A stretch of 54,755 nucleotides of DNA from Bacillus massiliigorillae (lineage in GTDB: Bacteria; Bacillota; Bacilli; Bacillales; DSM-1321): NCBI RefSeq assembly GCF_000380245.2, contig NZ_HG428750.1, positions 1-54,755 of the forward strand, given 5' to 3'. The position numbers and the translations under genes are program-made. Below, piece by piece: positions 48,227 to 54,755 of the stretch; position 1 is the first letter of the stretch, and each line of letters starts with the position of its first letter. A model generated the notes under the pieces. It was not told where the DNA came from. It did not search any database and worked only from the letters and a program-made list of their open reading frames with translations.

Positions 48227-48950
48227 ATAACATCTTTCTTGCTTCAGCTGTATACTCATTATTTTCATCATATACAGTAAATGGTGGGAGGATTTTCAAA
48301 TCAGGATTTCCATCCTTAATTCCCTCAATTAATAATGTATTAGCTTCTTTACCTCTCATCGGATGTACAAACTGAATTCTTTTTGGCTCAATACGGTATT
48401 TCCTCATTAATGTCAGTATATCCATTAGCCTTCCTGGTCGATGAACAAAAGCAGCTTTTCCACCTTGTTTTAATAGTTGGCTACTTGTTTGAATTACATC
48501 TTCTAAATTACAAAGAATTTCATGTCGTGCAATCGCAAAATGTTCGTTTTTATTGATTTCTTCAACCGATGGTGTTGGAAAGTAAGGAGGATTACATGTT
48601 ACAACATCATATTTAGAATAACCGATTTCCTTAGGTATTCCTTTTAAATCTCGATGCATCATTTCTAACTGATCACTTAACTGGTTATACTCAATACTTC
48701 GAATAGCCATATCATATAAACGTTCTTGAATTTCAACTCCGACTATTTTTCCACGTGTCCGCGTACTAAGTAGGAGAGGAATAACACCATTACCAGAACA
48801 AAGGTCAACGAGCTGACCTTTCACAATTGGCACAGTTACAAATCGTGCTAATAATACGGCATCAAGAGAAAATGAAAACACAGAAGGGCTTTGAATAATT
48901 CGCAACTCTTCTGCAAGAAGATAGTCTAATCTTTCATCTGCTTTTAACAT
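48216..48950 (-). CDS. trmN6: tRNA1(Val) (adenine-37-N6)-methyltransferase family protein
   Basis: A class I SAM methyltransferase (YabB). The 244 residues contain the SAM loop VDLCSGNGVIPLLLSTR and the N6-adenine motif CNPPYF, with the family start ERLDYLLAEELRIIQSPSVFSFSLDAVLLARF. A GTG at 48965 is in frame but overlaps its own ribosome site GAGGTG; the ATG at 48950 (MLKADERLDYL) is chosen although the gap of about 12 bases is long. Substrate specificity is inferred from the family. Confidence 0.88.
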   Translation of the reverse strand: MLKADERLDYLLAEELRIIQSPSVFSFSLDAVLLARFVTVPIVKGQLVDLCSGNGVIPLLLSTRTRGKIVGVEIQERLYDMAIRSIEYNQLSDQLEMMHRDLKGIPKEIGYSKYDVVTCNPPYFPTPSVEEINKNEHFAIARHEILCNLEDVIQTSSQLLKQGGKAAFVHRPGRLMDILTLMRKYRIEPKRIQFVHPMRGKEANTLLIEGIKDGNPDLKILPPFTVYDENNEYTAEARKMLYGE

Positions 48951-48974
48951 ATTTTTAACGTGCACCTCATTTAT

Positions 48975-49003
48975 AAAATAGTAGCTATATAGCCTACTTT
49001 CAA
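48975..49003 (-). promoter_or_regulatory. Promoter of trmN6-yazA-rsmI
   Basis: TTGAAA (48998-49003), 17-base spacer, TATTTT (48975-48980) between the yabA terminator and trmN6. Confidence 0.6.
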
Positions 49004-49032
49004 ATCTTACTTTTCTCTCTTATTTTTAGCAT

Positions 49033-49061
49033 AAAAAAACCTTCCATGTGAAGGGAAGGCT
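49033..49061 (-). terminator. Terminator of the tmk-to-yabA operon
   Basis: The stem CCTTCC/GGAAGG with an 8-base loop is followed by seven T on the minus strand, right after the yabA stop. Confidence 0.85.
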
Positions 49062-49063
49062 CA

Positions 49064-49432
49064 TTATTTTTTATTTAAGAAAGATAAACAAAATAGGCAA
49101 TCGCCTTCTTTACGAGGGCTTCCAAAATGTAAATTACAAATGTGGAAACCTTCTTGATATAATCTAGCAAGATTGTCATAACCTTCGCCAATATCGAAGC
49201 CTTTTTGCTCTTTCGTTTCTTGTTTAACTTTTTTCTTTGGAATATCATCTTGTTTCTTCTTCTGAACTTGTTGGTCTAATCGACGTCTTAAATGCTCATT
49301 TTCAATCGTAAGCATATTGTTCTCTTCTAAAATCTCAGCAACGTGATGTTTTAATTCCCCAAGTTGCTTGTACAAGTGACCAATTTGTTTCTCCATACTA
49401 CTAACCGAATCAAAAATTTCTTTTTTCTCCAC
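49064..49432 (-). CDS. yabA: Replication-initiation control protein YabA
   Basis: Negative regulator of DnaA-dependent initiation that bridges DnaA and DnaN. The 122 residues have an N-terminal leucine-zipper coiled coil (about 1-60), a charged Lys/Gln-rich linker (about 65-85), and a C-terminal zinc-binding segment with the HICNLHF and CLFC ligands. It starts 12 bases after ricT and ends at a terminator. Confidence 0.95.
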   Translation of the reverse strand: MEKKEIFDSVSSMEKQIGHLYKQLGELKHHVAEILEENNMLTIENEHLRRRLDQQVQKKKQDDIPKKKVKQETKEQKGFDIGEGYDNLARLYQEGFHICNLHFGSPRKEGDCLFCLSFLNKK

Positions 49433-49444
49433 GTGCTCACCACC

Positions 49445-50275
49445 TTAGTAATCTGTGGCTTGAATAGAAACGGCTCCCTCATTTAAAATTTCTTCCAATG
49501 TGAATTCTAATACTCTTCCATGTTCTACTAGTTCCACTTGAAGTACTCTTTCTAGAATATTAAGCCCCACTACCTTGCCTGTTCCATTCGGAGTTTTTAC
49601 CATCTCTCCAAGATCAGGAAGCTGTTCTTTTGCAGTTTCATATTCATCATTCTCATATTTCAAACAACACATTAATCTACCACAAAGCCCTGAAATTTTC
49701 GTAGGGTTTAATGATAGATTTTGATCTTTTGCCATCTTAATAGATACTGGTTCAAAATCACCTAAGTAAGTCGAACAACAAAGCATTCTTCCACAAGGAC
49801 CAATACCACCAAGCATCTTCGCTTCATCACGTACCCCTATTTGTCGTAATTCTATTCGAGTTCTGAAGATAGCAGCTAAATCTTTCACAAGTTCTCGAAA
49901 ATCTACTCTACCATCCGCTGTAAAATAAAAGATTACTTTATTTCGGTCAAACGTATATTCAACATCAATTAGCTTCATATCTAATTCATGCTCTTCTACT
50001 TTTTGACCACAAACTTCGTAAGCTTCTGTAGCCGCTTTTTTATTCTCATCAACAATTAGTCGATCTTTCGCGTCAGCTATTCGCAGCACTTTCTTTAATG
50101 GTAGCACAACATCATGTTCTTCTACTTGTTTCCGAGCAATAACTACTCTTCCGAATTCCACACCACGTGCTGTCTCTACTATGACAAACTCATCCTTTGG
50201 AATATCGAAATCGCCCGGATCGAAGTAGTATATTTTACCCGCTTTTTTAAAGCGGACTCCTACTACATCATACAA
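49445..50275 (-). CDS. ricT: RicT (YaaT), subunit of the RicAFT complex
   Basis: In B. subtilis RicAFT promotes sporulation, competence and biofilm formation and stimulates RNase Y processing; it carries iron-sulfur clusters. The 276 residues contain the PSP1 domain and the cysteine clusters CGRMLCC and CGRLMCC (about 165 and 198). The start is TTG at 50275, 8 bases after AGGAGGG, and overlaps the holB stop by 8 bases. Confidence 0.95.
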   Translation of the reverse strand: MYDVVGVRFKKAGKIYYFDPGDFDIPKDEFVIVETARGVEFGRVVIARKQVEEHDVVLPLKKVLRIADAKDRLIVDENKKAATEAYEVCGQKVEEHELDMKLIDVEYTFDRNKVIFYFTADGRVDFRELVKDLAAIFRTRIELRQIGVRDEAKMLGGIGPCGRMLCCSTYLGDFEPVSIKMAKDQNLSLNPTKISGLCGRLMCCLKYENDEYETAKEQLPDLGEMVKTPNGTGKVVGLNILERVLQVELVEHGRVLEFTLEEILNEGAVSIQATDY

Positions 50276-51275
50276 AGGATGATCCCTCCTGCAAATTCAA
50301 CACTAACTGCTCCATAACTAGCTGTGGATTTGTATTGGACATCAGCCTTCTCTTCGCCTCCAGAATCGCTTCCATATAAGTAGCTAGCATTCTTTGACTA
50401 TGATGAAGGGCTGACTTCTCAAGTTCTAATTTCATATTTTGAAACACCATAGAATCTTTCTGGTCCAACTGAATATATAATAAATCTTTGTATATAAGAA
50501 GTAATAAATCTAACCCACGGTCAATCTGTTCCTTATCTTTAAAGTGATCCAACCACTCTTCTTGAAGGTACAATAATCCCTTCATATAGTTTTGGTTCAA
50601 CACTTCATATAATTTTAACACTTTTCGCTGAGCTTGTGCAAACCAATCGTCAAAACTTATTGCTCTAGCTTCTTCAAAGTGATTCGTCAAATGACTAGCG
50701 ATTGCAGCAGTCTGTATATCAACACCTTCTTCTACTAATCGGTTCTTTATTTGCTCTGAAGATAGAGGTTGAAATGTAATCATCTGACATCTCGATACAA
50801 TTGTCGGTAGAATTCGTTGTGACTGCTCAGTTATGAGAATAGCAGTTGTTTCAGATAGAGGTTCTTCTAAAAATTTCAGTAAACTATTAGCAGCCTGTAC
50901 TGTCATTTTTTCAGCAGCTTCAATAATATATACCTTACGTTCTGATTCAACGCTCTTCTTTGAAAATTCATCTTGCAATAGATGAATTTGATCTTTCTTA
51001 ATTGATAAGCCATCTGGCTCAATAAGATGTACATCTGGATGGTTTCCACTTGAAATTCTTCGACAGTTTGCACAGTGATTGCAAGGTTGATTGTTTTCAT
51101 CTAGTTGTTCACAATACAAGCTTTTAGCTAATAGAATACTTGCTTCTTTCTTTCCTGTACCACGTTCACCTTCGAAAAGATACGCATGAGCCACTCGCTT
51201 TTTAGCAAGACTGTTTGAAAGCATCTGACATACGAGTGGCTGTATTTCCTTTAGCTCATTCCAAGTATTTATCAT
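50268..51275 (-). CDS. holB: DNA polymerase III delta-prime subunit
   Basis: Clamp-loader subunit. The 335 residues have the P-loop variant FEGERGTGKKEA (the delta-prime loop), a zinc module with CNHCANC (about 64-70), VYIIEAAEKMTVQAANSLLKFLEEP (the sensor region), and SRCQ. It precedes ricT with an 8-base overlap and follows yaaR. Confidence 0.95.
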   Translation of the reverse strand: MINTWNELKEIQPLVCQMLSNSLAKKRVAHAYLFEGERGTGKKEASILLAKSLYCEQLDENNQPCNHCANCRRISSGNHPDVHLIEPDGLSIKKDQIHLLQDEFSKKSVESERKVYIIEAAEKMTVQAANSLLKFLEEPLSETTAILITEQSQRILPTIVSRCQMITFQPLSSEQIKNRLVEEGVDIQTAAIASHLTNHFEEARAISFDDWFAQAQRKVLKLYEVLNQNYMKGLLYLQEEWLDHFKDKEQIDRGLDLLLLIYKDLLYIQLDQKDSMVFQNMKLELEKSALHHSQRMLATYMEAILEAKRRLMSNTNPQLVMEQLVLNLQEGSSFV

Positions 51276-51289
51276 GTCTTATTCCTACC

Positions 51290-51730
51290 TTAAGTATATA
51301 AATTAATAAGCAGCCCTTTAATTTCGCCAATTTGACCAAGAATCGTTATCGAATCTTTTTCTTTATTGATTACTTGATCCGTTAATTCAACTAACTTTTC
51401 ATCTATTGTATTAACGGTCTTTAGCTTTCTAGTTTGTCCATATTGGTTCCAACTTTGCGATTGTTTCAATTCCATTCCGAAATTGACTGCTTCTTTAACA
51501 AATTTTTTAACTAACGTTTTGTATTTTGCTAAATCCTTAAATGTACGAGAACGTTCAAGTCGCTCTCCTGCTCCTTCAATACTAACTAACAGCTTATTTA
51601 GCGCTTCAAATTGCATCTTTTGATCTTGCTTATGAACGACAGCGGAAAAGCGAACATTTCCAGGAGTTGAAGACTTTGGTTCTTTAGGAACTTTATCTAA
51701 CTTAACAGGAATATCTTGATTAATCTTCAT
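51290..51730 (-). CDS. yaaR: YaaR family protein (DUF327)
   Basis: A 146-residue, probably cytoplasmic, largely helical protein of unknown function, with the conserved block FKDLAKYKTLVKKFVKEAVNFGMELKQSQSW. It is always found between darA and holB in Bacillus. The ATG sits 21 bases after the darA stop. Confidence 0.9.
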   Translation of the reverse strand: MKINQDIPVKLDKVPKEPKSSTPGNVRFSAVVHKQDQKMQFEALNKLLVSIEGAGERLERSRTFKDLAKYKTLVKKFVKEAVNFGMELKQSQSWNQYGQTRKLKTVNTIDEKLVELTDQVINKEKDSITILGQIGEIKGLLINLYT

Positions 51731-51751
51731 GCATACACCTCTTATATATCA

Positions 51752-52081
51752 TTAAAATTGGTGAAACTGCTCAACTGGTAGAACAAATACAGTTGCGCCT
51801 CCAACTTTTACATCAACAGGGTATGGTACATACGAATCTGCATTACCACCCATTGGAGAAATTGGTGCAACAAGCTGCTCTCGAGATTGACAGTTTTCTT
51901 CTATTATTTGTAAACATTTATTCACACGAATTTCTTCTGTACCAATCATAAAAGTTGTGTTCCCTGATTTAAGAAAACCGCCTGTTGTTGCGAGCTTTGT
52001 TACCCGAAAATTATGTTCTACTAAAGCTGTTGATAATTTATGACTATCCTTATCTTGAACTACAGCAATAATCATTTTCAT
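51752..52081 (-). CDS. darA: Cyclic-di-AMP receptor protein DarA (PII-like)
   Basis: A trimeric PII-like protein that binds c-di-AMP. The 109 residues begin MKMIIAVVQDKDSHKLSTALVEHNFRVTKLATTGGFLKSGNTTFMIG, with the TTGGFLKSGN loop implicated in ligand binding. An earlier TTG/ATG at 52090 is in frame, but the ATG at 52081 has AAGGAGATG upstream and matches the family length of about 109. Confidence 0.96.
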   Translation of the reverse strand: MKMIIAVVQDKDSHKLSTALVEHNFRVTKLATTGGFLKSGNTTFMIGTEEIRVNKCLQIIEENCQSREQLVAPISPMGGNADSYVPYPVDVKVGGATVFVLPVEQFHQF

Positions 52082-52181
52082 GGTTAACATCTCCTTTTCA
52101 CTGTTCTCGCTTTTTATATACTTCTATTATAGCAATGATTGAAAAAGTTTTCTTATTTTTCCTATATTATAATTTATTACC

Positions 52182-52826
52182 TTATAATACATTTCGTTTA
52201 TGGATAAAATGCTTCACTACTTTTAATGTTTGATCAAGTACTTTACTAATATCGTCTGAAGCATCAATTACTTTAATTCGCTCTGGAAAACGATCTACCA
52301 ACAGATGATAGCCTTCTCGAACTTTATGGTGAAAAGACAAATTCTCCATATCTAAACGGTTTACTTCACGATCATCATTTTTATGAATTCGTTGTAAACC
52401 TTCTTCAGGCTCAATATCAAAGTATAATGTCAAATCAGGCATTGTATCATCAATAGCAAACTTGTTAATACGATACACTTCATCGATACCCAATCCACGT
52501 GCATGTCCCTGATAGGCTAATGAACTGTCAATAAATCGATCACATAAAACAATTTCACCTTCACTTAGAGCTGGTTCTACTTTCTCAACTAAATGTTGTC
52601 TCCTAGAAGCCGCATATAATAAAGCCTCTGTTCGTTCGTCCATCGTCGTATTATCTTTATTTAATACTACTTCTCTTATTTGTTCAGATATAGAAATGCC
52701 ACCTGGCTCCCTCGTCAATAAAAGAGAGTAACCTTCTTGCTGTAATTTTTCGTGTAATAGACCAAGAATTGTGGACTTACCTGCTCCTTCTGGTCCTTCA
52801 ACTGTAATAAAAATCCCGCGTTTCAT
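52182..52826 (-). CDS. tmk: Thymidylate kinase
   Basis: Phosphorylates dTMP to dTDP. The 214 residues contain the P-loop VEGPEGAGKST (about 9-19), the DRFIDSSLAYQG motif with the TMP-binding Arg, and the LID region. An in-frame start at 52847 is rejected because the ATG at 52826 has GGAGGT and gives MKRGIFITVEG. It leads into the tmk-darA-yaaR-holB-ricT-yabA run. Confidence 0.97.
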   Translation of the reverse strand: MKRGIFITVEGPEGAGKSTILGLLHEKLQQEGYSLLLTREPGGISISEQIREVVLNKDNTTMDERTEALLYAASRRQHLVEKVEPALSEGEIVLCDRFIDSSLAYQGHARGLGIDEVYRINKFAIDDTMPDLTLYFDIEPEEGLQRIHKNDDREVNRLDMENLSFHHKVREGYHLLVDRFPERIKVIDASDDISKVLDQTLKVVKHFIHKRNVL

Positions 52827-52884
52827 GGATGTACCTCCAATAATCATGTCTAATCTTAAGTATACAATATTTATTCACTGTTTT

Positions 52885-54333
52885 TTATACATATACAATG
52901 ATATTGCGTTCATCTAGGCAACTACTACTATGAAATTTTGTACCTGACTGAATCATTTGTTCTAGATTGGCGATTTTCTTTTTAGTAATTTTCTCGCCTT
53001 TCATCATATACGGTATACCGGGAGGATATGGAACAATCGTTTCAGCTATAATGCAATCGATTGCTTGGAAAAAAGGTACGCTCTTTGTTTCCCTATTCAA
53101 CATTTCCTCAAAGGATAGCTCTAACTCTGTAAGCTCCTCTACTTCATCTAACATAGTAGGACGAACTTGCTTCTCTTTATTAATTTTCTTTAACAGTGAT
53201 ACAGCATCCTTCATACCTGAAACTATTCTGTCATATGAGAAAGTCTGTCCAACCTTTAGGATTGGTAAAACTAACAAAACGTTTTTCATATCTGCTAATT
53301 CACTGTATATACCGTATCTTTGTAGAGCAGATTGTAATTGATGACCAGTATACGCATCATCTATTTGAACAGTTACTTTCAAAATATCATATGAATTCTT
53401 TTTATGTTGTAATACTCGTATTCCACTAATCTCATTTAATTCTCTCTTAAATTCTTCAATTGTTGTCTTCGTGTACAGCAAGTCTTCATCAGTTAATGTA
53501 CCTAAATAAGAACGAGCCAAATCAAGCGACGCCATAATAGGATAAGAAGGACTACTAGATTGCAGCATTTGAAGATACATTTCAACATGTCTATAATTGT
53601 TCACGGCATGGTTTACATGTAAGTATGAACCCATCGTCATAGCAGGCAACGTTTTATGTGCTGATTGAACAACATAATCAGCTCCATATGCTAAACTGCT
53701 TTTAAGAAATGGTTCACGTCCAATAAAGTGAGCTCCATGCGCCTCATCAACAAGCACTGTTACATGATTTTTATGTGCTAATGAAATAATAGCCTCTATA
53801 TTATCGCCTATTCCATAATAACTAGGATAAGTAAGAATAATAGCTTTTGTTTTCGGATAAGCTTGTAGTGCTTTCTGAACAGTGCTTACAGATATTCCCT
53901 CAGCCGTTCCCCACTCTTCATTTATATTAGTTCGTAAAAAGATAGGAGTAGCTTTAGCCAATGTCAAGGCATGTAATACTGATTTATGACAGTTTCTTTG
54001 TACAAGTACAATATCTCCTTCTCTGCAATTCCCTAAAATCATCGCCAAATTTCCACATGTAGAGCCATTTACAAGAAAATAGCTTTTTTGTGCATTATAC
54101 AATTGAGCCAGAAGTTGCTGAGCTTCTAAAATAGCTCCTTCAGGGGCATGTAAATCATCTAGCCCTTCTACTTCGGTTGCGTCTATTTGTAATAATTGCT
54201 GAAAGATAAGCTTTCCCTTTTCTTGAAAAACAGTACCATTCTTATGGCCTGGTACATGACAAGATATAGGATTTTCATTACGATATGCTTCTAACGCATC
54301 ATATAAAGGTGTTTGTTTATGTATATGTTTCAT
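52885..54333 (-). CDS. yaaO: Orn/Lys/Arg decarboxylase family PLP enzyme (YaaO-like)
   Basis: A fold-type I PLP decarboxylase, probably for lysine or arginine. The 482 residues include the aminotransferase-like large domain with SCHVPGHKNG, NGSTCGNLAMILG (PLP site), TYPSYYG, VLVDEAHGAHF and the catalytic lysine in VQSAHKTLPAMTMGSYL (near residue 222), then the C-terminal Orn/Lys/Arg domain (MLDEVEEL onward). It lies directly after csfB; the xpaC and yaaN genes present between them in B. subtilis are missing. The substrate cannot be told from sequence. Confidence 0.93.
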   Translation of the reverse strand: MKHIHKQTPLYDALEAYRNENPISCHVPGHKNGTVFQEKGKLIFQQLLQIDATEVEGLDDLHAPEGAILEAQQLLAQLYNAQKSYFLVNGSTCGNLAMILGNCREGDIVLVQRNCHKSVLHALTLAKATPIFLRTNINEEWGTAEGISVSTVQKALQAYPKTKAIILTYPSYYGIGDNIEAIISLAHKNHVTVLVDEAHGAHFIGREPFLKSSLAYGADYVVQSAHKTLPAMTMGSYLHVNHAVNNYRHVEMYLQMLQSSSPSYPIMASLDLARSYLGTLTDEDLLYTKTTIEEFKRELNEISGIRVLQHKKNSYDILKVTVQIDDAYTGHQLQSALQRYGIYSELADMKNVLLVLPILKVGQTFSYDRIVSGMKDAVSLLKKINKEKQVRPTMLDEVEELTELELSFEEMLNRETKSVPFFQAIDCIIAETIVPYPPGIPYMMKGEKITKKKIANLEQMIQSGTKFHSSSCLDERNIIVYV

Positions 54334-54402
54334 TGATGATCATCCTTTTTATTTTTCATTTTATTTAGTGTATCAAATAATAATCATCTTAGTTCAAAAA
54401 CA

Positions 54403-54433
54403 TAAAATAAGAGCTCCACAAACGGAACTCTTA
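54403..54433 (-). terminator. Terminator of csfB
   Basis: A 9-bp stem (AAGAGTTCC against GGAGCTCTT, one G-U) with a 6-base loop, followed by ATTTTA on the minus strand. Confidence 0.75.
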
Positions 54434-54437
54434 GGAT

Positions 54438-54632
54438 TTATTTTTCTGATTTATTAACTTTTCGTAGCTGTTGTAAATAATATTTATATTTAGGATCAGA
54501 AGTTTCGGTCTTTATAATTTCTTCCTCACAAGAGCGACATACAAAAGATGCATAAAGGTAAATTCCTTCACTTTTTAATTCTTCACATACTATACACGTT
54601 TCCTCTATAGGTACTTTAGCTGCTGCATCCAT
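54438..54632 (-). CDS. csfB: Anti-sigma factor CsfB (Gin)
   Basis: Inhibits sigma-G before engulfment is complete, and later sigma-E. The 64 residues carry two zinc-binding Cys-X2-Cys pairs, CIVC (13-16) and CRSC (32-35), typical of Gin, with a lysine-rich C-terminus. The ATG follows GGAGGTGG. A strong sigma-F promoter lies 25 bases upstream, in agreement with its forespore role. Confidence 0.94.
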   Translation of the reverse strand: MDAAAKVPIEETCIVCEELKSEGIYLYASFVCRSCEEEIIKTETSDPKYKYYLQQLRKVNKSEK

Positions 54633-54651
54633 TTCTCCACCTCCATGTTCC

Positions 54652-54680
54652 TATTATTCCCGCAATCTATTTTTGTATAC
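54652..54680 (-). promoter_or_regulatory. Sigma-F promoter of csfB
   Basis: GTATA (54676-54680), 14 bases, then GGGAATAATA (54652-54661), which matches the sigma-F -10 consensus GGNRANAMTW at every position. csfB is a known sigma-F gene. Confidence 0.8.
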
Positions 54681-54755
54681 AACTTTCTAAATAAACATAA
54701 TTTAATTAAGTGTATGTATGATATCAACGTTTCGTGTATGTCTATATAAGAACGC

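Noticed and set aside
1..54755. CRISPR arrays, insertion sequences, prophage, defence or secondary-metabolite clusters
   Set aside because: No regularly spaced direct repeats, transposase or integrase genes, and no blocks of unusual composition were found; the gene order is conserved core chromosome.

Overview
The window is a low-GC chromosomal segment from an endospore-forming Bacillus. It shows the conserved origin-proximal gene order known from Bacillus subtilis, from csfB through abrB, spoVG, spoVT, divIC, spoIIE and ftsH to lysS, with the window written in reverse: nearly all protein genes are on the minus strand, and the origin is inferred to lie beyond the right edge. Protein similarity recalled from memory, plus the absence of ctc (between prs and pth) and of xpaC-yaaN (between csfB and yaaO), suggest a member or relative of the B. 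cereus group. The species cannot be fixed from this sequence alone.

Layout from right (origin side) to left: csfB and a lysine/arginine decarboxylase (54.6-52.9 kb); tmk-darA-yaaR-holB-ricT-yabA (52.8-49.1 kb); trmN6-yazA-rsmI, convergent with abrB on the plus strand (49-46.7 kb); metG, tatD and yabE (46-41.5 kb); rnmV-rsmA, yabG, veg and sspF (41.4-38 kb); ispE, purR-ridA, spoVG, glmU-prs, pth and fin (37.7-31 kb); mfd, spoVT and a yabM-yabN-rqcP-yabP-yabQ-divIC-yabR run (31-21 kb); a plus-strand tRNA-Met/tRNA-Glu pair (20.7-20.9 kb); spoIIE-yabS-yabT-tilS-hprT-ftsH (20.4-12 kb); coaX-hslO-yacD and cysK (11.7-8 kb); the p-aminobenzoate/folate operon pabB-pabA-pabC-folP-folB-folK-yazB-dusB (7.9-2 kb); and lysS. 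The leftmost 230 bases hold three tandem promoters pointing out of the window, which look like the promoter region of an rRNA operon.

Functionally this is housekeeping (translation, tRNA and rRNA modification, folate, nucleotide and cell-wall precursors, replication and repair) interleaved with sporulation control. Promoters of several developmental sigma factors can be read directly: sigma-F-like (csfB, yabS), sigma-G-like (spoVT, fin, less clearly sspF), sigma-K-like (yabG), sigma-H-like (spoVG), a Spo0A-type 21-bp-spaced promoter (spoIIE) and Spo0A boxes at abrB.

I found no mobile element, CRISPR array, defence island or new multigene system. The most unusual observations are two genes, yacD and yabM, that can only encode their expected N-terminal membrane segments if translation starts at an ATT codon. 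Both ATTs sit at the right distance from a strong ribosome-binding site. Other notable items are a perfect parS-type site embedded in the metG terminator, a second pair of perfect Spo0A boxes upstream of abrB, a three-copy dispersed intergenic repeat, and a tRNA pair transcribed against all neighbouring genes.
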